Source of the DNA: JBIOJM01 sp044450785
GTDB lineage: Bacteria; Planctomycetota; Planctomycetia; Isosphaerales; Isosphaeraceae
DNA: 5,072 bases
NCBI GenBank assembly: GCA_044450785.1
Contig: JBIOJM010000509.1
Location: forward strand, 1 to 5,072
Direction of reading: 5' to 3'
Below, piece after piece: positions 1-5,072 of this stretch (position 1 is the stretch's first letter; each line of letters starts with the position of its first letter). The translations under genes were made by a program, and so were the position numbers. The notes under the pieces were generated by a model. It was given only the letters and a program-made list of their open reading frames with translations, had not been told where the DNA came from and ran no database searches.

Positions 1-11
1 ACTTCAAAACG

Positions 12-65
12 CGCAAGCGAGGAGTTTTCGATTATCCTGAACGCGTAGAAGATCCCTCGCTTGCG
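12..65. repeat. Inverted repeat, possible operon terminator and interspersed planctomycete element
   Basis: CGCAAGCGAGG (12-22) and CCTCGCTTGCG (55-65) pair perfectly over 11 bp with a 32-nt loop. On the minus strand the stem is followed within two bases by TTTT (9-6), so it could end the sigma-kinase transcript about 210 nt past the kinase stop. The loop is longer than in typical intrinsic terminators. The right arm with its flank (CCCTCGCTTGCG then TCTCGGGTTA) resembles, from memory, a short motif common in planctomycete intergenic regions. The pair may therefore be two such copies in opposite orientation. Confidence 0.55.
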
Positions 66-203
66 TCTCGGGTTAGTGTCGAAGCCGGCTCTGTCCGGCG
101 ATCAATACACGAATCAACGACAACAACTTGTGGATGCGCGGCCCGTAAGGACCTAGACCTCACCGCTCGGATTCAGGTGCACCCGAAGAGCGTACCTTAA
201 ATC

Positions 204-224
204 GTGGTCAGTGGTCAGTGGTCA
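204..224. repeat. Heptamer tandem repeat (GTGGTCA x3)
   Basis: Three perfect head-to-tail copies of GTGGTCA, followed by a degenerate continuation (GTTTGATCAGTGG) to 237. It lies just downstream of the kinase stop (minus strand). It recalls the short tandem heptamers (STRR) described in heterocystous cyanobacteria; similar GTGGTCA arrays occur, from memory, in planctomycete spacers. No function is evident. Confidence 0.85.
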
Positions 225-275
225 GTTTGATCAGTGGAACGAGAATCGCCTGCGCGTATGTCTCCGAGTCGGCCC

Positions 276-3200
276 TCAACGCGTGAATGGGTTAGCAGGG
301 AATGCCAGATCCAACATGAGCAACTGAAACTCGGTGGTGGAACGAATCGAATCGAAACTTCTTTCAACCTCCAATTGTTTGAGATACATGAACCTGGGCG
401 AACCCATCCTGCGTACCGCCGCCAATGCCTCGCCGACCACTTCCCCGCGCTGGGCTCGCCGGGCAGCCGTGAGGTGTTGCCCTTTTCCGCCCAGCAGCAC
501 GAACAAATGACAACAGATCCGAGCCTCGATGAAAGACTCGGTGTCCGGAAAGTTGGGCAGCTTCTTGAGAATCCCGAGCGCCCTGAACAGGGAAACAGCG
601 GCCTCGGTTGGCCGGTTCAAGAGTAGTTGAATCTCGGCCAGCCCTTCGTGCTGGCTTACCAGGTGGTCTGCGGATTCTTGTCTCGACCATGGGTCGGAGA
701 GGGCCAGATCGTAGGCTCGTTGTTGTTGCAAGATCGCCTGCTGGTACGCCGCCATCGCGTCCGAAGGGCGTCGCATGCTCGAGAGGACGCCGGCGATATC
801 TTCCCACGTCGCCGCCAGCACACGCATCGAGCTCAGATCGTTTGGGTTTTCTCGAACCATCTTGTCGAAGAAGTCGCGAGCCTGCTCGAGGCTGTTCATG
901 GCCTGGGCATAACGCCCAAAGAATTTTTGACGGGAGCCAATCTGATAATTTGTCAATTCCATGTCAACCCGATAATTGATGACCTCGGGATGGTCGCGAA
1001 CCAGGCCGATCAAGATCTTTCGGGCCTGCTCGACGTTGACCAGCGATTCGTCCTGTCGGCCTTGAAAGCTCAGGAATGCACCGATCTGACCGTGGACGCG
1101 GGCCAGGTCGGCCTGAAACCTGCCGACGGTCGGGTGGTCGTGGACCAGACCCTCCTGGACTTTTCGTGCCTGCACCAGGCTGTCCATCGTTTCCTTGGTC
1201 CGGCCGGCATCGATGTGGAGGTTACCGATATTGAAGTAGCAGTTGGCCAATCCTTGGCGATAGGCCGCGACGGAGGGATGACGGCGGACCAGTGTCTGGA
1301 AGGCGGCTCGGGCTTGCTGGTAGCTGCGCATGGCCTCTTCACGCTGATTGGAGATGCGCTCGAGGACACCGAGGTTCCTCAGGACGTGCGCCAGCTCGGA
1401 TTGATACGAGTCTTCGGTGGGGTAATCGCGCAGGAGCCCCTCGAGCAAGACCAGGGCTCGCTGATAGCTCGCCAACGCTTCGCCAGGCCGGTGCGCGGTG
1501 CGCTTCGTCAATCCGAGCTGGTTATCAACTCGTGCCAGTCCAAATCGGTAGCGTGGATCGGTGGGATGCAGGGCGGCCAGCCTCTGATAAAGGGCGCGCG
1601 CTCGCTCGTTGCTGACGAGCGCATCCTCGACGCGGTTGGTCTCGAGTTGCAGCCGCCCAAGGCTGAGAAGTACCTGGGCCAGTACAAAGGAATACTTGGC
1701 ATCCTTGGGATGGTCGCGGTCCAGCTTGTTCAGTACGTCGATCGCGTCCAGGTACGCCCGAATGGCATTGGGCTCCGAGTCGATTTCGCCCGTGATCTGG
1801 GCAAGACCAGCAACGGCGTCCGCGAACCGGGCCGACGCCTCGGGACGGCTCTCCGCATGCTCCTGGAGGTTTTGTTTGAGCACCCGATAAAACTCCAAGG
1901 GTGCCTGAAGGAGCTCAGTTCGCAGGGGTTTCAGGTCCGGGCGGTTCTGGACGTCCAGGTTCAGGCTGACTGCTCGATGGAAGTGTTCGATGGCCCGCAG
2001 AGCCACATCGAAATCGCGCTCGGCGCGATCGCGGGCCTGCTCGACTTCGTGGTTCGCCGATTGCAGGTCGCGGATCAGCGCGGCTCGTCGCGCGTTTGCA
2101 TCTTCGAGCTGCGTGTTCTTGGTGGAGAGCTCACGGTTGGACCAGACCAAGAGCCCCGTGAAGGCCGCGACTGAAAAGATGGCAACGACGCTGGCGATCC
2201 GCAGACCCAAGACGATCGTGCGCCGCCTCGCCAGCCAACGCCGCGCGCGATCGAGCGACGGCTCCTTCCACGCCGAGACCGGCTCACCCGCCAGCCAGCT
2301 CTCGACGTCCTCGGCCAGCGCCTTGGCGGATGGATAGCGCTCTTCGGGTCGAAGCGCCATCGCTTTCAAGCACACAGCCGCGAGCGCCGGGCTGACGGTG
2401 GGGTTGACCTGGCTGGCTGGAGGAAAGGCACCTTCCTCGACGCGCCGGATGACTTCGGTCCGCGACGAGCAACCATGAAACGGCGATTGACCGCCCAATA
2501 ACACGTAGAGTGTCGCGCCCAGGCTGTATACGTCGCTGGCCGGCCCCACGTCGTCGCGGCCCCCGGCCTGTTCGGGGCTCATGTACTCGGGAGTTCCCAG
2601 GGCGGTTCCGTCGGTGGTCGAACTCGAGTCGAACGTGAGCTGCTTCTCGATCGTGCCGTCAAGCGGCTGCCCAGGAGGAGCACGGTCCGTCGGTTTGGCC
2701 AACCCCCAGTCGGCGATGAGCGTTTCGCCGTAAGGCCCGAGCAGGATATTCTTGGGCTTCAGGTCACGGTGGATCACGCCACGGCTGTGAGCGTAGGCCA
2801 CCGTATTGCAAACATCGATGAACCGGCTCAACAGTTGCCGTAGCCGCAGAAGTCGATCGTGCCTCGATTTGGCCGTTCGTTGGTCGATTCGGTAAAAATC
2901 GTCGATGGCCTGCTGGAGGGTTTTGCCGCGTACAAACCGCATGGCGTAGTACGGCCGGCCGCGTTCGTCGGCCCCACGACCATGGACGGGAATGATCCCG
3001 GGGTGTTCCAGCCGCGCCGTGATTTCGGCCTCGAGCAGGAAGCGGTTCCGACTTCCCGGATCATCGGCCAGTTCCGGCCGGATTTGCTTGAGAGCGACTT
3101 CACGGTTCAATTCGCGATCGTGCGCCTCGGAGACCCGACCGAGCCCACCCTGCGCGTGCGTTCTCAAGACCTCGAACCGCGCGTCGGGAGCGAGGGATGG

Positions 3201-3479
3201 TTTCACCGCGACCGGGGCCGCGGTCGCGTCGATCAGGCGAGGGTCGGCGAAATCCGGGACCGACTTTTCCTCCGCTGGAGACTGCAGCATCGCGACGAGC
3301 TCGTCGCCCGCGACATCGAGGGTGTCGAGAGCGGTCGTGCAAGCCGGGCAATGTTCCAGATGTTGTTCGACCTGCTCGCGGACGTGGTCGGGCAGGTCGC
3401 CGAGACTGAATCTCGAAAGCACCTGGGCCGACGGACATTCCCGCGGCCCAAGAGCGTGTTTCTCACGACGTATCTCCAC
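276..3479 (-). CDS. Transmembrane Ser/Thr protein kinase with N-terminal zinc-binding (anti-sigma-like) motif and TPR-like repeats
   Basis: 1067 residues. Seen: Cys15, His40, Cys44 and Cys47 form C-x24-H-x3-C-x2-C, the zf-HC2/ZAS pattern of zinc anti-sigma factors. The kinase domain spans about 102-396: glycine loop near 109-116 (first Gly is Ala), VALK Lys131, helix-C Glu150, HRDLKPKN at 237-244 (catalytic Asp239), DWG at 257-259 instead of DFG, GTPEYMSPEQ at 295-304, DVYSLG at 316-321 and Arg381. The activation loop is long and Ser/Thr-rich (285-292), so autophosphorylation is plausible. One hydrophobic segment (about 422-446) follows a basic stretch, so the kinase should be cytoplasmic and the repeats outside it. 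A charged, probably coiled stretch (447-495) leads to TPR-like repeats (about 544-980). All catalytic residues are present, and the 'FQLLMLDLAFPANPF' end resembles intact planctomycete kinases, so it looks complete. The GTG start is the only one that keeps the zinc motif; the frame closes three codons upstream at the sigma stop. Substrate unknown; the adjacent sigma factor is the obvious candidate. Confidence 0.95.
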   Translation of the reverse strand: MEIRREKHALGPRECPSAQVLSRFSLGDLPDHVREQVEQHLEHCPACTTALDTLDVAGDELVAMLQSPAEEKSVPDFADPRLIDATAAPVAVKPSLAPDARFEVLRTHAQGGLGRVSEAHDRELNREVALKQIRPELADDPGSRNRFLLEAEITARLEHPGIIPVHGRGADERGRPYYAMRFVRGKTLQQAIDDFYRIDQRTAKSRHDRLLRLRQLLSRFIDVCNTVAYAHSRGVIHRDLKPKNILLGPYGETLIADWGLAKPTDRAPPGQPLDGTIEKQLTFDSSSTTDGTALGTPEYMSPEQAGGRDDVGPASDVYSLGATLYVLLGGQSPFHGCSSRTEVIRRVEEGAFPPASQVNPTVSPALAAVCLKAMALRPEERYPSAKALAEDVESWLAGEPVSAWKEPSLDRARRWLARRRTIVLGLRIASVVAIFSVAAFTGLLVWSNRELSTKNTQLEDANARRAALIRDLQSANHEVEQARDRAERDFDVALRAIEHFHRAVSLNLDVQNRPDLKPLRTELLQAPLEFYRVLKQNLQEHAESRPEASARFADAVAGLAQITGEIDSEPNAIRAYLDAIDVLNKLDRDHPKDAKYSFVLAQVLLSLGRLQLETNRVEDALVSNERARALYQRLAALHPTDPRYRFGLARVDNQLGLTKRTAHRPGEALASYQRALVLLEGLLRDYPTEDSYQSELAHVLRNLGVLERISNQREEAMRSYQQARAAFQTLVRRHPSVAAYRQGLANCYFNIGNLHIDAGRTKETMDSLVQARKVQEGLVHDHPTVGRFQADLARVHGQIGAFLSFQGRQDESLVNVEQARKILIGLVRDHPEVINYRVDMELTNYQIGSRQKFFGRYAQAMNSLEQARDFFDKMVRENPNDLSSMRVLAATWEDIAGVLSSMRRPSDAMAAYQQAILQQQRAYDLALSDPWSRQESADHLVSQHEGLAEIQLLLNRPTEAAVSLFRALGILKKLPNFPDTESFIEARICCHLFVLLGGKGQHLTAARRAQRGEVVGEALAAVRRMGSPRFMYLKQLEVERSFDSIRSTTEFQLLMLDLAFPANPFTR
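843..1850 (-). repeat. Seven TPR-like protein repeats in exact 48-codon (144-nt) register
   Basis: Kinase residues 544-879 divide into seven consecutive 48-residue units. Each ends in an aromatic/His/Asn-Pro pair: HP590, HP638, YP686, HP734, HP782, HP830, NP878 (first residue given). Each unit also has a central turn followed by an 'EALxSYxxAR' type helix. An eighth unit with a 3-residue insertion and a ninth weaker unit follow, to about residue 980. The sequences are well diverged, so this is an old protein-level repeat, not a recent DNA duplication. The period exceeds the 34-residue TPR, implying longer helices; a protein-binding role is inferred. Confidence 0.8.
3339..3437 (-). other. Zinc-binding anti-sigma-like motif (C-x24-H-x3-C-x2-C) in the kinase N-terminus
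   Basis: Kinase residues 15-47, with Cys15, His40, Cys44 and Cys47 as likely zinc ligands. In ZAS-type anti-sigma factors this fold clamps ECF sigma factors, and zinc loss or redox change can release them. Here it precedes the kinase domain by about 55 residues, on the cytoplasmic side of the membrane anchor, where it could touch the sigma factor encoded just upstream. The ligand pattern is seen; the sigma-binding role is inferred. Confidence 0.7.
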
Positions 3480-3485
3480 CAGGCT

Positions 3486-4154
3486 TCACTCCGCGTGAAA
3501 ATCGGCGGGATCGGCGGTCGACCCCACTTTCTCCCCGAGATCGTTGAGAATGGCTCGAACACGCGCCAGGACACGACACTTGGCGATATGGACCGCGCTG
3601 TGCGACATCCCCAGGCCCGCGGCCACGACACCCACGCGTTGGTCCTCGAAGACCAGCCGGCGAACCGCTTCGACGGTCCGCGGCTCGAAGCTGGCCGCGG
3701 CCTCATCAAATGCACTCCGAATTAACTCGGTGAGCTCGCTCGTCTCCAGCACTCGAAAGTCGCCGGGCGGGACGTCGTAGACGCAAATCTCGCGATCGAA
3801 GTCGGAGTTGCTCACGGTCAACTCGCGGCGACGCGCTCCTTTGATGTAGTTGCCCACCTTGTTGTAAGCGATCGCGCGCAACCATGCGCGGAACGTCGGG
3901 CCGCTATTCTCTGTCTTGTGAAATTCCTTGATCCGTTGAAAGACCGTTCGAAACACCTCCTGGCAGAGGTCCATTCGATCCTGTTCCGGAACCTTGGCCA
4001 AATAGATCTGCCATACGAGGCGGCCGTACAGACGCCACAGGCGTTCGCGACTCTCGCGGTCGCCGCTCCGGGCGCGTTCGAGCAGTGAGCAAGACGTGGC
4101 TCCGGGAACCTCGGAGCCAAATCCCGCCAAGACGCCATCGTCCTCGGTGTTCAC
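3486..4154 (-). CDS. ECF-type (sigma-70 family) RNA polymerase sigma factor
   Basis: 222 residues from the GTG at 4154. Seen, numbered from the upstream GTG at 4202 (subtract 16 for this start): region 2 spans about 40-125, with SLLERARSGD at 39-48, the region 2.2 core DLCQEVF at 78-84, and FRAWLRAIAYNKVGNYIKG at 104-122, the promoter-melting and -10-reading part. A short linker follows. Region 4 spans about 170-222, with a helix-turn-helix around 'VGVVAAGLGMSHSAVHIAKCRV' (189-210, shortened here by its ends: GVVAAGLGMSHSAVH) that should read the -35 element. There is no region 1.1 or region 3, and the length is slightly above the usual ECF size. The start at 4154 is preferred because GGGGAG lies 7 nt upstream, while the GTG at 4202 has no spaced Shine-Dalgarno. 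It is the first gene of an operon with the membrane kinase, which is its likely regulator; ECF-kinase pairs are known in Planctomycetes. Target promoters cannot be read from this window. Confidence 0.9.
   Translation of the reverse strand: MNTEDDGVLAGFGSEVPGATSCSLLERARSGDRESRERLWRLYGRLVWQIYLAKVPEQDRMDLCQEVFRTVFQRIKEFHKTENSGPTFRAWLRAIAYNKVGNYIKGARRRELTVSNSDFDREICVYDVPPGDFRVLETSELTELIRSAFDEAAASFEPRTVEAVRRLVFEDQRVGVVAAGLGMSHSAVHIAKCRVLARVRAILNDLGEKVGSTADPADFHAE
3489..3492 (-). promoter_or_regulatory. Ribosome binding site of the kinase gene, inside the sigma gene
   Basis: GGAG on the minus strand, 9 nt before the kinase GTG. It sits in the last sense codons of the sigma gene (Ala-Glu before TGA). 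Ribosomes finishing the sigma factor therefore end on top of the kinase initiation site, which suggests translational coupling and linked dosage of the two proteins. This site also supports the GTG as the kinase start. Confidence 0.7.
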
Positions 4155-4161
4155 AAACTTG

Positions 4162-4167
4162 CTCCCC
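4162..4167 (-). promoter_or_regulatory. Ribosome binding site deciding the sigma factor start
   Basis: GGGGAG on the minus strand with 7 nt to the GTG at 4154. The in-frame GTG at 4202 has only a G-rich run directly abutting it, which leaves no usable spacing. This favours the shorter 222-residue sigma factor over a 238-residue form. Confidence 0.65.
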
Positions 4168-4261
4168 AGGGGACCGCTGGATACCTCAACCTGATTAAAC
4201 ACCCCGCCATAAGCGGAAAGAATCTGATCTTGACCGAATCGAAACCATTCACCGGGGCCGA

Positions 4262-4289
4262 GTTATGCAATTCATGGCTGCGATTTCAA
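4262..4289 (-). promoter_or_regulatory. Candidate sigma70-type promoter of the sigma-kinase operon
   Basis: On the minus strand TTGAAA (4289-4284, 5/6 to TTGACA), a 16-nt spacer, then CATAAC (4267-4262, 4/6 to TATAAT). Transcription would begin near 4255, leaving a leader of about 100 nt before the GTG at 4154. It lies in a stretch with GC near 50%, well below the genes. I found no convincing ECF-type GGAAC/CGTC pair at proper spacing here, so autoregulation by the encoded sigma factor is not shown by sequence. Confidence 0.35.
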
Positions 4290-4503
4290 GGTTGACGAGC
4301 TCAGTCGTTCGCGAACGTCGTTGCGATCGAGTCACAAAGTCTTGAAAGGCCCGAGAAATCATTCTCTCCAGAAGGGAGTTCCCGTGAAAGATAGCTCCCA
4401 GTTCAACGGGATCGTTTTCAGTTTTGCAAGCTTCGATCGCTCTCGTGCGGTTTTCAGAAGATTCATCTGTCGACAAAGGTTCGGTTTTCGCGGGAGCGGA
4501 TTA

Positions 4504-4531
4504 GTGACAGAGGAAAACCAGTACGTATACT
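4504..4531 (+). promoter_or_regulatory. Candidate rightward sigma70-type promoter
   Basis: GTGACA (4504-4509, 5/6), a 16-nt spacer and TATACT (4526-4531, 5/6), in the most AT-rich part of the window (43% GC over 4501-4560 by hand count). It would fire to the right, divergently from the operon, with a start near 4538. It could serve the weak ORF at 4660-4881 or a non-coding transcript. Such matches also arise by chance in AT-rich spacers. Confidence 0.25.
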
Positions 4532-4597
4532 ACTCTCTCAGTTCTTCTGCTGATCCTCGAAGTCACGAGGGCCCGGTTTCTCACGAGGAACCAGACC

Positions 4598-4642
4598 GAT
4601 CCAGCTTGAGCGGGGGGCTCGCCGTGCGGGCGCTGCTGGATC
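4598..4642. repeat. 8-bp inverted repeat around a G-rich loop
   Basis: GATCCAGC (4598-4605) and GCTGGATC (4635-4642) are perfect complements with 29 nt between them, including a run of six G (4612-4617). TCACGAGG also occurs twice just to the left (4563-4570 and 4581-4588, 18 nt apart). Together they suggest a structured or protein-bound segment of the spacer, but each could be chance. Confidence 0.3.
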
Positions 4643-4659
4643 TTGCGAGGAATGCGCCG

Positions 4660-4881
4660 ATGAAGGCCGCGTGGCGCGGAGTGTCCCAGTGGGTCGCTAG
4701 CGGGTTGTCTCCCAGGATCGAGGCAATCGAGATTTGTCGCTCAAAATTGAATTCCATGTTCGGTGGGCCAGGGTCTGCGCGTTCTATTAGGGAAAAGGAT
4801 GTGGCCCGAATGAGGTGGGTGCACCCCAGACCCGGGGCGACGGTGGAGGTACGTGCCAGGAAGGCAGACTGTGTCCCCTGA
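4660..4881 (+). CDS. Weak candidate small hypothetical protein
   Basis: A possible 73-residue protein, starting MKAAWRGVSQW and ending ADCVP, that I do not recognise. Support: GAGGA at 4647-4651 lies 8 nt before the ATG; third-position GC over 4606-4878 is 65 of 91 codons by hand count (71%), against 17 of 34 upstream at 4504-4605; and a promoter-like pair lies at 4504-4531. The frame is open back to 4321, so a GTG at 4504 with GGGAG at 4492-4496 is an alternative start (125 residues). Against: there is no family motif, signal peptide or membrane segment, and an open minus-strand frame shares the same wobble positions, so the third-position signal does not settle the strand. It diverges from the sigma-kinase operon and has no visible partner. 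It may simply be non-coding spacer. Confidence 0.18.
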   Translation: MKAAWRGVSQWVASGLSPRIEAIEICRSKLNSMFGGPGSARSIREKDVARMRWVHPRPGATVEVRARKADCVP

Positions 4882-5047
4882 CCGATCGGTCCGTCGAGCC
4901 TTGGCGCCGCGTAGGAATCCGGCAGCGCGGGAATCGGGTGGCTCAGCGTGGGATGGTGAAAAGTTGGTGTTAACCGTACTGGAGGGGCGGTTTCGAGACG
5001 CGTGTTTTTGTTGCGCGCGATAGAACGACGGCGCAACCGATCCCTTT

Positions 5048-5068
5048 CCCCCCCTTGCGAAGGGGGGG
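5048..5068. repeat. Perfect C/G-rich hairpin at the window edge
   Basis: CCCCCCCTT, loop GCG, AAGGGGGGG: a 9-bp perfect stem with a 3-nt loop. There is no T tract on either side on either strand, so it is not a standard intrinsic terminator. Similar 'CCCCTTGCGAAGGGG' hairpins are, from memory, widespread intergenic repeats in several GC-rich phyla. It may continue into a larger element beyond the window. Confidence 0.7.
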
Positions 5069-5072
5069 CCAG

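Larger units (their letters stand above)
1..275. other. Spacer downstream of the kinase gene, no gene seen
   Basis: No reading frame here has a credible start, ribosome site and length. Contents are the inverted repeat at 12-65, a small GCCGG/CCGGC hairpin (84-88/95-99, loop 6 nt) and the GTGGTCA array at 204-224. The neighbouring gene on the left lies outside the window. Confidence 0.6.
4155..5072. other. Long spacer upstream of the sigma-kinase operon
   Basis: Over 900 bases without a confident gene. The left part (4203-4560) has GC near 43-50% and holds the candidate operon promoter and a divergent promoter-like pair; it reads as regulatory DNA. The right part (about 4600-5000) is more GC-rich. 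It has open frames on both strands (plus 4321-4881, minus 4581-5036), but neither gives a recognisable protein, and the minus frame lacks an ATG or good ribosome site near its upstream end. A 10-nt palindrome GGGTGCACCC sits at 4817-4826. No tRNA, rRNA or CRISPR structure was seen. Confidence 0.6.

Noticed and set aside
234..626. 130-codon plus-strand frame running into the kinase 3' end
   Set aside because: It overlaps the well-conserved kinase C-terminus on the other strand, has no good ribosome site and matches no known family.
627..2174. 515-codon open frame on the plus strand opposite the kinase repeats
   Set aside because: Its codons are exact reverse complements of kinase codons. Stops would require TTA, CTA or TCA in the kinase, which GC-rich codon use avoids. 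The product has no recognisable domain.
2859..3725. 288-codon plus-strand frame opposite the kinase N-terminus and the end of the sigma gene
   Set aside because: Same in-register antisense effect. The continuous kinase and sigma motifs on the other strand fully explain this DNA.
3486..4202. Longer 238-residue sigma factor from the GTG at 4202
   Set aside because: There is no properly spaced ribosome site. The extra 16 residues match nothing typical of ECF factors, and the GTG at 4154 has GGGGAG at 7 nt.
4378..4382. GGAAC on the minus strand, resembling an ECF -35 element
   Set aside because: No CGTC-like -10 follows at 15-17 nt, so an autoregulatory ECF promoter is not supported.
4249..4476. 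75-codon minus-strand frame just upstream of the sigma gene
   Set aside because: It has a TTG start without a Shine-Dalgarno and near-neutral third-position composition, and it overlaps the best promoter candidate. It is better read as leader and promoter DNA.
4581..5036. 151-codon minus-strand frame in the spacer
   Set aside because: It starts at TTG with no ribosome site and is rich in Pro/Ser/Arg without motifs. Its wobble positions coincide with those of the plus frame. Gene remains are possible but not supportable.

Overview
The window looks like chromosomal DNA from a GC-rich planctomycete, most likely of the Isosphaeraceae/Gemmatales type. This is inferred from protein style: a Ser/Thr kinase with an N-terminal HxxxCxxC zinc-binding motif, a 'HAQGGLGRV' glycine loop, a DWG activation motif, one membrane segment and a long repeat tail ending 'LAFPANPF', placed directly behind an ECF-type sigma factor. 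A hand count gives 75% GC over 2521-2580 inside the kinase, against 50% over 4261-4320 and 43% over 4501-4560 upstream of the operon.

Layout. Positions 1-275 hold no convincing gene. They are the tail downstream of the operon and carry an inverted repeat (12-22/55-65) that could act as the operon's terminator, plus a perfect heptamer tandem repeat (204-224). Positions 276-3479 (minus) encode a 1067-residue transmembrane Ser/Thr protein kinase with a zinc-binding anti-sigma-like N-terminus and a C-terminal array of TPR-like units in exact 48-residue register. Positions 3486-4154 (minus) encode an ECF-family sigma factor. Positions 4155-5072 have no confident gene. They contain a candidate sigma70-type promoter for the operon, a candidate rightward promoter, one weak small-ORF candidate (4660-4881, plus), short inverted repeats, and a perfect 9-bp hairpin at the right edge.

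How the genes may work together. The two minus-strand genes form a tight operon: six bases separate the sigma stop from the kinase start, and the kinase ribosome binding site lies in the last sigma codons. The sigma factor should redirect RNA polymerase. The kinase is placed to sense a signal and either sequester the sigma factor (zinc motif), phosphorylate it, or both. ECF sigma factors linked to Ser/Thr kinases are a known theme in Planctomycetes. The less ordinary points are the joining of an anti-sigma-like motif and a kinase in one membrane protein, the same-frame junction with a single intervening TGA, and the strict 48-residue repeat. No wholly new system is demonstrated here.
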